NCBI GenBank assembly: GCA_937891465.1
Contig: CALAHF010000205.1
Span: forward strand, 1 to 64,000
Source: an uncultured Verrucomicrobiales bacterium
Lineage (GTDB): Bacteria > Verrucomicrobiota > Verrucomicrobiia > Verrucomicrobiales > DEV007
Direction: 5' to 3'
Length of the DNA: 64,000 nucleotides
In this document: positions 53,526 through 62,911 of the stretch, piece after piece
Layout of the letters: each line of letters opens with the position of its first letter
Numbering within the stretch: the first letter of the stretch is position 1
The notes under the pieces: generated by a model
What the model saw: only the letters and a program-made list of their open reading frames with translations
What the model was told of the DNA's origin: nothing
The model's database searches: none
Program-made: the position numbers and the translations under genes

Positions 53526-53900
53526 ATGACGGAAACTGGTGAGAATGTTCTTTGGCGAAAATTAGCGGCCGCCCTTCTTTTGATTGGCATCGCTCTCGGT
53601 GCATTTGGCGCACATTTGCTGCCGAAAAAACTCGGCGCGAGTTTCAATGCCGACGTATGGGACACCGCTGTTTTCTACCATCTAATCCACGGACTCGCCC
53701 TGTTCATCCTTGCTCTTCGCGGAACCAAAGTAGGGAGGTTTGTGAAGATCATTCTTCTCGCTGGAATCCTCTGTTTTTCCGGAAGCCTTTACGGATTGGC
53801 CGTCGATAACTCACTCAAGTTTCTCGGGCCCATTACCCCTCTCGGTGGACTACTGTTCATGACCGGTTGGGCGACTTTGATTTTCAAGAAATCGCTCTAA
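53526..53900 (+). CDS. DUF423 membrane protein
   Basis: A 124-residue protein with four helices, matching DUF423 (YgdD): KLAAALLLIGIALGAFGAHLL, DTAVFYHLIHGLALF, ILLAGILCFSGSLYGLA, and the closing PLGGLLFMTGWATLIF. Conserved features are GAFGAH and YHLIHGLAL. Function unknown. It overlaps the convergent ADP-ribosylglycohydrolase family gene by 17 bases, where the dispersed-repeat half-unit begins. Confidence 0.92.
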   Translation: MTETGENVLWRKLAAALLLIGIALGAFGAHLLPKKLGASFNADVWDTAVFYHLIHGLALFILALRGTKVGRFVKIILLAGILCFSGSLYGLAVDNSLKFLGPITPLGGLLFMTGWATLIFKKSL

Positions 53901-54876
53901 CCCGATCCAATAGGGCTGGTTCGTGAAGCTCCGAAACCCATTTGTCATCCACTCCGTTCGCCGCTCCTAGGAGAGCTCCAACGACAGCTCCACGGTGACA
54001 GTTATCGCCACCGACCATCGCATTGGCCTGAATCCCACGGAAAAAATCATCGTGATATTTCCATGCCAGATAAATCGATGCCGGCATGGATTGATCGATA
54101 TAACACGCCGGACTGTATTTCTGTCCGATGATTTGAGAATCCGGCAAATCAATCCAGCGTTCCGCTTTTTTCGCTGAAAACCAATCACCTGCCTCGCTTT
54201 GAATCGCATCTCGGAGCGGAACGTCCTCCCCGATTTTCCACAAGAGTCGAACCAGAGTGTCCGCAGCTAGTTGAACGTTTTTGTGTTCGTGCGTGAGCCC
54301 CACATGTTCTCTCACCGTCGCTCGAAGCGCCGCCAAATCCGGCTTTTCCGCCGCCAGACAAACGGCTGCGACCTGAGCCAAGCCTCCGATGTGTTCATCA
54401 CGAATCGCGCATTTCCGGGGAGCCTTTCCCGACGCATATTTCATGAAAAAACCGCGGTGATATTCCTCCAAATATGTGTCCCGATGCCAACCTGGAGTCA
54501 GCATTAACTCGATGTAACGTTCCAGCCAGGCATCCGCCTCGTAGCCGCCACCCCCGTCCGACCAGCGCACCAATTCAGCCGCGAGTCGGTAGTTTACGGT
54601 GTTTTCGCCCGCTTCGAGAAACTGGTGATAGTGAATCCCCCGCTGTCCCCAGAAAGCCGCCTGTTCGCGCAGAATATCGCCTTTTTCATTCACCGGCGTG
54701 TATTCCGAACGCCACAGAATCGAATCAGCGTGGGGATTTTTCGGAGCTACAAATTCCTGCACCACCCCATAGTCTCGGACCAACGCATTTCGATCGTAAT
54801 ACCAGTGAACCGGCATCGCAAAAGCATCGGCGACAAGAGATCCCAGAAACGCACTTTTCCATGATGAATCAGGCAT
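53884..54876 (-). CDS. ADP-ribosylglycohydrolase family protein
   Basis: A 330-residue protein of the ADP-ribosyl-glycohydrolase/DraG-like family. Conserved segments are FLGSLVADAFAMPVHW, a substrate loop with RDEHIGGLAQVAAVCLAAE, and ANAMVGGDNCHRGAVVGALLGAANG near the end, where the Asp-rich metal motif of the family sits. It may reverse ADP-ribosylation or act on related nucleotides; specificity is unknown. I chose the ATG at 54876; upstream frame to 54996 is basic and repeat-adjacent. Its C-terminal codons run through a dispersed-repeat half-unit (53901-53927), and its end overlaps DUF423. Confidence 0.85.
   Translation of the reverse strand: MPDSSWKSAFLGSLVADAFAMPVHWYYDRNALVRDYGVVQEFVAPKNPHADSILWRSEYTPVNEKGDILREQAAFWGQRGIHYHQFLEAGENTVNYRLAAELVRWSDGGGGYEADAWLERYIELMLTPGWHRDTYLEEYHRGFFMKYASGKAPRKCAIRDEHIGGLAQVAAVCLAAEKPDLAALRATVREHVGLTHEHKNVQLAADTLVRLLWKIGEDVPLRDAIQSEAGDWFSAKKAERWIDLPDSQIIGQKYSPACYIDQSMPASIYLAWKYHDDFFRGIQANAMVGGDNCHRGAVVGALLGAANGVDDKWVSELHEPALLDRVRAIS
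53901..53927. repeat. Dispersed element, single half-unit (copy 10)
   Basis: CCCGATCCAATAGGG followed by CTGGTTCGTG. It begins at the DUF423 stop codon and encodes part of the C-terminus of the convergent ADP-ribosylglycohydrolase family protein. Confidence 0.75.
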
Positions 54877-54986
54877 ACACAGGAAACGCCTTCGCGGGTT
54901 TTTCGGACGACGTTTCTGAAGATGTGATTTTCCCGTGAGAGCCCCGCATGGTTTCAAGACAATACTTGAAAGCCGAAATGATTTTT

Positions 54987-55033
54987 CACGATCCAATAGG
55001 GTCTGTTCGATGAAGCAACCCTATTGGATCGTG
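54987..55033. repeat. Dispersed two-half element, copy 8 (inverted, perfect)
   Basis: CACGATCCAATAGGGT and its exact complement ACCCTATTGGATCGTG form perfect 16-base arms around a 15-base loop. This is the cleanest copy and defines the half-unit. It lies 40 bases before the ATG of the DUF1587-type gene, in the divergent gap. Confidence 0.95.
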
Positions 55034-55073
55034 CGAGCCGATTTTCTTCTGGTTTCGTGCTAGTTTGGTATCG

Positions 55074-57563
55074 ATGCGATTTGGGAAAATCATTTTTCAC
55101 GTGTTTTGCGGCGCGGTGATTTGGGGAAGCGGCAACAGAGCTGTTTTCGCGGATGATTTCATGTCTTTTTACTGCCTCAAATGCCACGGTGATGATCCGC
55201 AAAACCTCGAAGGTGAAACGGACCTGCGCAACTTTTCCGCAGCAAATCGGCATGATTGGCTCACGCTGATTGACCAAATTGATTCGGAGGAAATGCCGAC
55301 AAAAGCACCATATCCGACACGAGCAGAACGCGATGCGATGCTTACCAAACTTCGTCACGATTTTACTCAAATCGAGTTCCCTGAGCTGGAATCTCCAAGG
55401 GTGCGACGACTAACGCGTGAAGAATACGCCAACACGCTGCGTGATCTTCTCGGCGTGGATCTGCGGGCGGGTGAAAATTTACCAATCGACGGTCAGGGAA
55501 CGAGCGGTTTTTCGAATGACCGGGCCGCGTTGGCGATCACGCCGTCGCAGATGGAATTGCTGTTTGCTTCGGCTGAACGGGCGCTCGATGGCGCGTTTGC
55601 GATCGCCCTCGATAATCGTAAAACGAGCTCGTTTTCGGCTCAAAAAATGACCACGAGCGCTCCCGGTGTGAAGGCGCATCTCGATGGAATGATGGTGGTG
55701 CAACCGACTCATTTTCTGGAAGTAGAGGTCGAATTTCCGGTCGATGGATTTTATGAATTTTCCGCCAATGCAGCTACGATTGGTCAGCCGTGTGTTGCTC
55801 AGTTTTTTGTCTCAGGCGAAGTCGTCGCGGAAATCAAATTTGCAAAAAACGACATCAAAAATCCGATCAAAAAATCAGTGTCCACTTTTGTTCGGCGCGG
55901 GTTTCACTCGGTAAAAATCGGTAGCAAAAACCTCGTTCCCCATATTCCATTGCCACCGGATTTTGTTGGAAAAATTGATGAACAGTCTCGCAAAAATTCA
56001 GCCAACTTCCCTGCCCCGCCGGACGAAACTCCAGCAGCCCGCAAATTGCGTGAATCGTTGAATTTAAAAGCGCTCGGGATGCAGGAAAGCATCGAATACC
56101 TTACCGCGTTCGGAGTCGATGGTGATTCCCGGGAAATTGATCAGCGCCGTAAATATTATCACGAACATGAGGCTGATTGGGATCGGATTTTAACGAAACT
56201 GGCTCTTGAATCGGAGTTTTCAAAGACGGAATTAGCAGCGGCGTGGTTGGCAAAAAATCAGGATCGGCTACAGAGAAATCAGGAAATTCTGGATCGGGTT
56301 GCACACGTTGAATGGACGGATTGGATGGCGTATCAGGGAAAACTTTATGTCGAAAAATTTGCCGTTTCAGGTCCGGTTTTACCCGAATCGAATATCGCGC
56401 CGCAGGACTGGAATTTGATTCAGCGAATGCGGGAGCCAGTTGATCCGACCACGCTGGTTCGTGAATTTGCCGAGCAGGCATTTAGGCACCCCGTTTCCGA
56501 AGCTGAGCTTGCACCGTATGTCCGCGTCGTTCTCGAAGCGCAGCGGCGCGAGGAAGACCGGGCGCGTTCGGTGAAGCTAGCGCTCGCCGCGATTCTGATG
56601 TCATCCGATTTTCTATTTCGCGGAGATGAACAGAAAAATTCGCAAGAGGCGTCCGACCTCTCGTATTTTTTGTGGCTCTCAAAATCTGATTTGGAACTGG
56701 CTGAAGCAGATCTCAGAATTCCGGATGTGCTGAAATCTCAAATCGCGCGGATGCTGACGGATCCTCGTTCGGACGCGTTTTTTCGTCGCTTTTCAGATGA
56801 GTGGCTCGAACTCGAAGAAATTGCGCCTGACCGAAATCTCTGGCCTGATTTCACGCCCGACATTGCTGATTCGATGCGTGCTGAAGTTCATAATTTCATC
56901 GCAAAACTCGTTCGCGAAAACCGGCCGGTTTCCGATTTATTAACCGCCAACGAGTCGTTCGCTGATGAGAAATTAGCGGCCTATTATGAATCAACCGATC
57001 TGGAAAACTCGAATCGATTTGGCCTTCTCGGAAAAGGTGCCGTGTTGGTGGCAACGTCCTCGCCGACACGAACCAACCCAGTTCGGCGTGGAAAATGGGT
57101 CTGGGAAAATTTGCTAGGGTTGCCAGTGGGGGATCCCCTTCCTGACGCCGGCGAGCTACCGGGAGACGCGGGCGAGGCGCGGGGAAAAACGCTGCGTGAA
57201 GAACTCGCGGAGCATTCAACCAAAACCGAATGCGCTCGCTGTCATGAAAAGATCGATCCGATCGGGTTTGGACTGGAGAATTTCGATGCGACCGGTCGCT
57301 GGCGGACACTGGAAGCAGGAAAACCAGTCAATGCCACCGGCCAACTTCATGGCGGCAGAGAGTTCAGCGGGCCGGTAGAATTGAGGGAGCTGCTTATCGA
57401 AACCCGTGGTAATGAACTTGCCCAGAATGTCGCGCTTCGTCTGCGAGCGCTTTATCGGGGAATCGAAAATGAACCCGGCTTCCGATTTGAAGACCTCACT
57501 TCTTCGACAGGGCTGCGCGAAGTTTTGGAAACAGTTTTGGCAGAACCGTTTTCCGAGCAGTAG
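55074..57563 (+). CDS. DUF1587/DUF1592/DUF1588/DUF1585 cytochrome-like protein
   Basis: An 829-residue secreted protein of the second PSCyt class of this group. Signal region MRFGKIIFHVFCGAVIWG. An N-terminal haem-type motif CLKCH is followed by EGETDLRNF, DUF1587 (RVRRLTREEYANTLRDLLGVD), a beta domain, DUF1592 (LSYFLWLSKSDLELAEADLRIPD), DUF1588 with PTRTNPVRRGKWVWENLLG, the second haem motif CARCH with EKIDPIGFGLENFDATGRWR, and a C-terminal DUF1585. A nearby DUF1501-type partner, often seen, is not adjacent. Its 3' end overlaps the broken C40 peptidase gene by 68 bases. Confidence 0.94.
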   Translation: MRFGKIIFHVFCGAVIWGSGNRAVFADDFMSFYCLKCHGDDPQNLEGETDLRNFSAANRHDWLTLIDQIDSEEMPTKAPYPTRAERDAMLTKLRHDFTQIEFPELESPRVRRLTREEYANTLRDLLGVDLRAGENLPIDGQGTSGFSNDRAALAITPSQMELLFASAERALDGAFAIALDNRKTSSFSAQKMTTSAPGVKAHLDGMMVVQPTHFLEVEVEFPVDGFYEFSANAATIGQPCVAQFFVSGEVVAEIKFAKNDIKNPIKKSVSTFVRRGFHSVKIGSKNLVPHIPLPPDFVGKIDEQSRKNSANFPAPPDETPAARKLRESLNLKALGMQESIEYLTAFGVDGDSREIDQRRKYYHEHEADWDRILTKLALESEFSKTELAAAWLAKNQDRLQRNQEILDRVAHVEWTDWMAYQGKLYVEKFAVSGPVLPESNIAPQDWNLIQRMREPVDPTTLVREFAEQAFRHPVSEAELAPYVRVVLEAQRREEDRARSVKLALAAILMSSDFLFRGDEQKNSQEASDLSYFLWLSKSDLELAEADLRIPDVLKSQIARMLTDPRSDAFFRRFSDEWLELEEIAPDRNLWPDFTPDIADSMRAEVHNFIAKLVRENRPVSDLLTANESFADEKLAAYYESTDLENSNRFGLLGKGAVLVATSSPTRTNPVRRGKWVWENLLGLPVGDPLPDAGELPGDAGEARGKTLREELAEHSTKTECARCHEKIDPIGFGLENFDATGRWRTLEAGKPVNATGQLHGGREFSGPVELRELLIETRGNELAQNVALRLRALYRGIENEPGFRFEDLTSSTGLREVLETVLAEPFSEQ

Positions 57564-58367
57564 CCACTGGCACAGTTGTGGGTGGCGGTGTCTGTTCTTC
57601 AGCCACTGGTTTAGTTTCGACGGCCGTTGCGGTTTTTTTCGGCGCGACTGGTTTCGTCACCTCAGATTCCGTCTTTTTTCTGAAAGCCACGGTCTTTTTC
57701 GGCGCAGGTTTGACACTTTTGAATCCCGGAATCGGACTGTAACCGACAAATTTCGCTTTCGAATCCACCTTCGGCAAACTGAAGTCGAACACGCTGGCCC
57801 CGTGAATTTTCTTTCCCCGATAACGACGACCACTGCTCGCGCCATACATCACTTTTTTACCGTCCTCTTTTAGCGTTCTGAGATAAATCATCACGTGAGA
57901 AATCGGCGGCACCCGACCTGCCGTCGCATAAGTTCCTTCCCAAAATAGCAAGTCACCCGGCTTCAACTTTGAAAGACCGCTGTGATCGTGAGAATGCACG
58001 CCGCTAACTTTGTTCAACGTCCCTGCGTCTTTGGTCCAATGATACATCGCGTATAGGACGATCGCAGGATTTGCGAGAGGCCTGCTGCATTCAAGGTGTG
58101 CTGGACGGTCCCAGAGCAATCCATTCCTTTATTCTTCGGGGAATTCGAGCCGTATCGATAACCCAGCCCCTTTGTGGTCAATGCCAGCGCTTCACGAACG
58201 AGCTTTTGGACTCTGGGTTCCATCGTCGCGTATTCGACGAGATCCTGTGGCTTAATACTGGCTACGCTTGCTTTTTTCAAGGCAGGAGCAGCCACCGACA
58301 TCGATCCGAACGCAAAAACAGACCATGCGGCAAGCGAAAGAAAGGATGCGGATTTTGAAAAGTTCAC
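57496..58367 (-). pseudogene. NlpC/P60 (C40) peptidase gene with a frameshift
   Basis: Frame one (from a GTG at 58367; the ORF opens at 58421) encodes a signal-like VNFSKSASFLSLAAWSVFAF, then LVREALALTTKGLGYRYGS and the catalytic Cys in KGMDCSGTVQH. After about 58050 the match continues in another frame with MYHWTKDAGTLNKVSG, KLKPGDLLFWEGTYA and the catalytic His in ISHVMIYL. Joined, this is a secreted cell-wall C40 peptidase with a Lys/Pro/Thr-rich tail ending at 57496. The shift at 58048-58050 breaks it. The tail overlaps the 3' end of the DUF1587-type gene by 68 bases on the opposite strand. Confidence 0.8.
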
Positions 58368-58497
58368 GATGTCGGAATAAAACGAAGTGAGGTGGTGATT
58401 TCTTAGATTAGACGCCAGCAAAAGTTAATAAATGCGAAATTCCGGCTCTACCGTCGTAATTTTTTGCAAAACCCGTTCCGTTCAGGAATAATGAGTC

Positions 58498-59997
58498 ATG
58501 CCCGATTCCTCAAAATTCATCCTCGCGCTCGATCAAGGAACCACTAGCTCGCGGGCGATTATTTTTGGCGAAGATGGAAAAGCCAAATCGAAGTCTCAAC
58601 AGGAGTTCGAGCAGATTTTTCCAAAACCCGGCTGGGTCGAGCACGATGCAATGGAAATCTGGCAAGCTCAGCTGGAAACCGCTCACGATGCGATTTCAAA
58701 GGCGGGTATTTCATCCTCCGATATTGCCGGGATTGGGATCACAAATCAGCGGGAAACCACCGTAATTTGGGATCGTCAAACGGGAAAGCCCATTCACAAC
58801 GCCATCGTCTGGCAGGATCGACGAACGGCGGATTACTGCACCGGACTCCGTGAGGCGGGACATGCGGACGAAATTCAACAACGGACAGGCTTAGTGCTCG
58901 ATGCGTATTTTTCCGGATCAAAAATCCGCTGGCTACTCGATCATGTTGAAGGGGCGCGGGAACGGGCGGAGGCCGGCGACCTGGCTTTTGGGACGATCGA
59001 TTCGTGGCTGGTGTGGAATCTCACGGCGGGCCGGCTTCACATCACCGACGTGACCAATGCCTCCCGGACGCTGCTTTTTAATATTGAGATGCTGGATTGG
59101 GATCCCGAAATGCTGAAGCTCTTCGACATTCCTGCTGCGATTCTGCCAGAGATTCGCAGCAGTAGTGAAATCTACGAAAACGTAGAATCGACCATTTTTG
59201 GGCATCCCATCCCGATCGCAGGAATCGCCGGGGATCAGCATGCCGCGCTTTTTGGTCAGGCTTGCCATGCTCCCGGATTGGCAAAAAACACCTACGGCAC
59301 GGGTTGTTTCATGTTGATGAATACAGGCGAAGAAATCGTGCGCTCGAAAAACAATCTGCTGACAACCGTTGCCTGGAAAATTGGCGACACGACCGAATAT
59401 GCGCTCGAAGGCAGCGTTTTCATCGCAGGTGCGGTTGTGCAATGGCTCCGCGATCAACTGGGAATCATTAAAGATGCTTCTGAAATCGAAGCGCTGGCGA
59501 GTTCAGTGGAAGACAACGGCGGCGTCTATTTTGTTCCCGCCTTTGCCGGTTTGGGAGCTCCGCATTGGGATCAGTACGCGCGCGGTGGTATTTTAGGTCT
59601 GACGCGAGGGGCTTCGAAAGGCCACCTCGCCCGTGCCGCATTGGAGGGCATCGCCTTTCAAAGCGCTGAGGTGCTTCTCGCGATGACAGCAGATTCAGGA
59701 ATCGAGTTGACCGAACTGCGGGTGGATGGCGGCGCATCGATGAATGCGTGTTTGATGCAATTTCAGGCCGATTTACTCGGAGTGAAAGTCGTGCGCCCAG
59801 AAGTCACCGAAACGACCGCGCTCGGTGCGGCCTATCTTGCCGGGCTCGCCGTAGGACTGTGGGAAAGCCGCGAAGCGATCGCAGAGCGTTGGATTGAAGA
59901 CGCAAATTTCGAACCAAAAATGACCCGTGACGAAGCTGCGGAGCATTTGAAAAAATGGAAAAAAGCGGTCGAACGAGTGAAAGGATGGGAAGATTAA
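58498..59997 (+). CDS. glpK: Glycerol kinase
   Basis: Phosphorylates glycerol to glycerol-3-phosphate using ATP, in the cytoplasm. At 499 residues it is full length. The FGGY signatures are present: [14 protein letters not shown] at the start, NQRETTVIW with the catalytic region, [12 protein letters not shown] and [11 protein letters not shown] for ATP, and [19 protein letters not shown]. No regulator is adjacent. dhaK, for dihydroxyacetone, lies 3 kb downstream, which together suggests use of glycerol and triose. Confidence 0.97.
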   Translation: MPDSSKFILALDQGTTSSRAIIFGEDGKAKSKSQQEFEQIFPKPGWVEHDAMEIWQAQLETAHDAISKAGISSSDIAGIGITNQRETTVIWDRQTGKPIHNAIVWQDRRTADYCTGLREAGHADEIQQRTGLVLDAYFSGSKIRWLLDHVEGARERAEAGDLAFGTIDSWLVWNLTAGRLHITDVTNASRTLLFNIEMLDWDPEMLKLFDIPAAILPEIRSSSEIYENVESTIFGHPIPIAGIAGDQHAALFGQACHAPGLAKNTYGTGCFMLMNTGEEIVRSKNNLLTTVAWKIGDTTEYALEGSVFIAGAVVQWLRDQLGIIKDASEIEALASSVEDNGGVYFVPAFAGLGAPHWDQYARGGILGLTRGASKGHLARAALEGIAFQSAEVLLAMTADSGIELTELRVDGGASMNACLMQFQADLLGVKVVRPEVTETTALGAAYLAGLAVGLWESREAIAERWIEDANFEPKMTRDEAAEHLKKWKKAVERVKGWED

Positions 59998-60081
59998 GCA
60001 GCTTCGTTTCGGATTTTCCGTTCGCTCTCCGATAAAATTAAGAAAAACCCGTTTGTCCTTGCCGCTCTTTGGCGTAGAAAA

Positions 60082-61977
60082 GTGATCGCTTTGAGAAACT
60101 CCGACCCAGCACCTTTCCACGATCGGATAGGGTATGATCGACGAACCAACCCTGTTGGATCGTTTTTTCTCGCCGTCTTGTTTTTCGCGATGCTTTTTTC
60201 CAGTGAGATTGCAATCGCTCAAGCAACTGGCCCATCGGTATCCAGTTCCGTCGATCGGGCTAAATTTGGGGTCGGCGAGCTGAATCAATATACGATTTCA
60301 ATTAACAATGGCGTGCCAACCAAACCGGTTCCCCAATCGCTCAGCGTTCCAGGTTTGATTATTCAGCAGACTTCGAGAAACCAAAGTTATATCAACGGCG
60401 CCACTCGATTTGATTTCATTTTCACGGTGATTGCCGAAAAGGCGGGCGACTTCATCATTCCCGAAATCGAAATCGAAGTCGATGGATTGCCGGCAAAAAC
60501 CGAAAAACACGCGCTTTCGGTTTTTGAGCGCAAAACACCCAAATCTGCGATGGATTCGACCCGGCCTTATTTTGCGGTTTTGGAAACCGAGGTGAAAGAG
60601 ATTTACGAAAATCAGATGATCCCATTCACGATGACCGCGTTTTCGAAGGCCCAGATTCAGGAAATCGGCAAAGCGAGTCTGGAGCATGATGCCATCGTCG
60701 TTCGCCGTCCCAGTAAACTCACATTTGGAGCGCGGGAAGTTGACGGACTTCAATTTTATACGGCGATTGTTCCAGCAACGATGTTTGCTCTGAAATCGGG
60801 GAAGTTCAAAATCGGCCCCGCAGAAATGTCAGCGCGAATCGTCGATACCGGTTCGAGCTTTGGTCCGCGGATGTTGCTCGCGCGGATGCGAAATCAGTCG
60901 ATGACGAGTAATTCGCTCGAATTGAACGTAAAGCCGCTTCCTCCGGGAAAACCGGCGTCGTTTACTGGTGGGGTGGGAAATTTTTCGGTGACGGCGATGG
61001 CTTCAACCCAGCAAGTCACGGTAGGCGATCCTATCCCGCTTGAGATCGTGGTTTCCGGAACAGGAAATTTTGAAACGATGGGTGCTCCCAAATTTTTGTC
61101 GCTTGGGCCGGCTGACTGGAAGACGTACGAAGCACGGAAAATTCTCGACCCAACCGAGGATTCAGATGGTCTGACTCCCGGAAAAGTGACGTTTTCCCAA
61201 ATCGTGATTCCGCAGAAAGAGATGACACAAATCCCGTCGTTTGAACTGTCCTTTTTTGATCCGACAACGGCCACCTACAGCACGCGAACCACCCAACCGA
61301 TTCCGATTCAGGTCGCTCCCGATCCGAGGGCAAACCAACCGGCCGCAGCGATGATGTCGAACGCAGGAGCTCAAAACGGAGCATCCTCCATGCCTGACAC
61401 CGCAAAACCAGCTGCACAGTTCAACGATATCCTGACGATTAAAACGCTCCCTCCAACGTGGCGAAAAATGCCGGTCGCAGCCACTTCACAACCGATGTTT
61501 TGGATCGCCCAAGCAGTGCCTTCGATCACGCTGTTCACGTTGCTTGGAATTGGATTGGTTCGCTGGGCCGGGAGACGTTCGGCGCGAAAAAACGCCGCGG
61601 ACGACGGAAAACCGCAATCGTTTACTCAAGCCGCTGCGGCGATTCCATCCGCCAATTCACCTCGGCCAGAATACTACACCGCTGTGAAGCAAACTCTCGT
61701 CGCACTTGAGCGTGAGCAGGCCGGCAAAGATAAAAGCCGAATTCCACCCGAGACGTTGAAGGCCAAAGAAGCCCTCGCGTCACGCTGCGAATGGCTACTT
61801 TACGGAGCTGAAGAAGCTCAGCGAACCGGAAATGTGTCCGAACGGGAAGCGGCGGAAACCCACGAAATTTTGAAGCACCTCGGCACTGTTCCGCCCAATC
61901 TGGCTAAGGCAAAAGCGCGAGCAGAAGTTCGTGGCAGTTCGAAACCGAAACCTAAAACCGACGATTTCGACTTTTGA
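60082..61977 (+). CDS. BatD family protein
   Basis: A 631-residue exported protein of the BatD family (Bacteroides aerotolerance). After the signal helix (FFLAVLFFAMLFSSEIAIAQA) come Ig-like beta domains: SSVDRAKFGVGELNQYTISI, RFDFIFTVIAEKAGDFIIPEIEIEVDG, a repeat of this pattern around residues 285-400, and a C-terminal helix WIAQAVPSITLFTLLGIGL before a cytoplasmic tail. BatE follows with overlapping codons. The start is unclear: the open frame begins at a GTG at 60082, but residues 13-29 are encoded by a dispersed repeat; TTG at 60178 or ATG at 60190 would start directly at the signal helix. Full Bat operons also have MoxR and BatA/B, absent here. Confidence 0.88.
   Translation: MIALRNSDPAPFHDRIGYDRRTNPVGSFFLAVLFFAMLFSSEIAIAQATGPSVSSSVDRAKFGVGELNQYTISINNGVPTKPVPQSLSVPGLIIQQTSRNQSYINGATRFDFIFTVIAEKAGDFIIPEIEIEVDGLPAKTEKHALSVFERKTPKSAMDSTRPYFAVLETEVKEIYENQMIPFTMTAFSKAQIQEIGKASLEHDAIVVRRPSKLTFGAREVDGLQFYTAIVPATMFALKSGKFKIGPAEMSARIVDTGSSFGPRMLLARMRNQSMTSNSLELNVKPLPPGKPASFTGGVGNFSVTAMASTQQVTVGDPIPLEIVVSGTGNFETMGAPKFLSLGPADWKTYEARKILDPTEDSDGLTPGKVTFSQIVIPQKEMTQIPSFELSFFDPTTATYSTRTTQPIPIQVAPDPRANQPAAAMMSNAGAQNGASSMPDTAKPAAQFNDILTIKTLPPTWRKMPVAATSQPMFWIAQAVPSITLFTLLGIGLVRWAGRRSARKNAADDGKPQSFTQAAAAIPSANSPRPEYYTAVKQTLVALEREQAGKDKSRIPPETLKAKEALASRCEWLLYGAEEAQRTGNVSEREAAETHEILKHLGTVPPNLAKAKARAEVRGSSKPKPKTDDFDF
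60118..60163. repeat. Dispersed two-half element, copy 9 (inverted)
   Basis: CACGATCGGATAGGGT and ACCCTGTTGGATCGT in head-to-head order, followed by a T6 tract. It lies inside the 5' end of the open batD frame and, being a hairpin plus T-run, could also end the upstream transcript from glpK. Confidence 0.87.
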
Positions 61978-62738
61978 AAGCGGCCCGACTCATTCTCTTT
62001 TTCGGTCTCATTCTGGGCTGGGCGGTTGCTGCTCAGGCAGATCAACGCGACGTGCTTTTCGCTCAAGGAAACGCCGCTTTTCAAAGCGGAAAATTCGCTG
62101 CGGCGGAATCGGAATATCGAAAACTCATTCAGGCCGGCAAGGTTTCTGAGGACGTGTTTTTTAATCTCGGAAACGCAATTTTCCGCCAAAACCGACCCGG
62201 CGAAGCGGCACTCTGGTTTCAGCGGGCTCGGGTTTTTGATCCGCGCATGACTGAGGCCAATCAAAACCTTACGTTTTTGCAAAAGACCCACGGCTATCTC
62301 GAAATTGAACGAAAGCCACTCGATGCCTTTCTCTTCAATCGGAAACCGACTGAACTCACGATCTACGCGTGGATCGGCGCCTGGGTGTTTTTGCTGAGCC
62401 TTGCCGCGATGATCATCATTCGAAAACTGCGCGACTGGCGTCCACTACTCATCATCATCAGCCTATTCGGCCTGTCCCTCGCGATTGCTGCGATTTGGGC
62501 AGGAAGTCGACGATCCGACACCTTAGCGATCGAAAAATTCGCCGTCGTTAAAGGAGGCAATGTTTCTGCGTTGACCGCACCTGCTCCCGGAGCCGAAGCA
62601 GTGATCGCTTTGCCGCCGGGTTCCGAGGTCCGAATTCTGCAAGACCGCGGCCCATGGAAATACGTCGATATTCCGGGTGAATTGCGCGGATGGGTCGATT
62701 CTAAATCGGTCGCCGCGATTTGGCCGTTGGAGCAGTAA
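61974..62738 (+). CDS. BatE-like TPR/SH3 membrane protein
   Basis: A 254-residue protein that starts (TTG) within the batD stop (TTGA). Signal MKAARLILFFGLILGWAVAAQA, then TPR-like helices (AQGNAAFQSGKFAAAESEYRK, FFNLGNAIFRQNRPGEAALWFQRAR), two membrane helices (ELTIYAWIGAWVFLLSLAAMIII and LLIIISLFGLSLAIAAIWAG), and a C-terminal SH3-like domain (GSEVRILQDRGPWKYVDIPGELRGWVDS). This is the BatE layout. BatD and BatE probably act together in envelope stress; the rest of the Bat set is not in this window. Confidence 0.9.
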   Translation: MKAARLILFFGLILGWAVAAQADQRDVLFAQGNAAFQSGKFAAAESEYRKLIQAGKVSEDVFFNLGNAIFRQNRPGEAALWFQRARVFDPRMTEANQNLTFLQKTHGYLEIERKPLDAFLFNRKPTELTIYAWIGAWVFLLSLAAMIIIRKLRDWRPLLIIISLFGLSLAIAAIWAGSRRSDTLAIEKFAVVKGGNVSALTAPAPGAEAVIALPPGSEVRILQDRGPWKYVDIPGELRGWVDSKSVAAIWPLEQ

Positions 62739-62911
62739 ATCTTTTTCACGTCCATTCCGGCCGCCGAATTTGAAATGGAATCTTCCGTGAATGGGTAGGC
62801 CTTCACGATTATTGAAGAAGTGCTGGAATCGGTCGTTTACCGTTGACAAATGGGCCTCACACCGATTTCATGACGGCAGAAAACTTTACGTAAAACACTT
62901 TATTTCGATCC

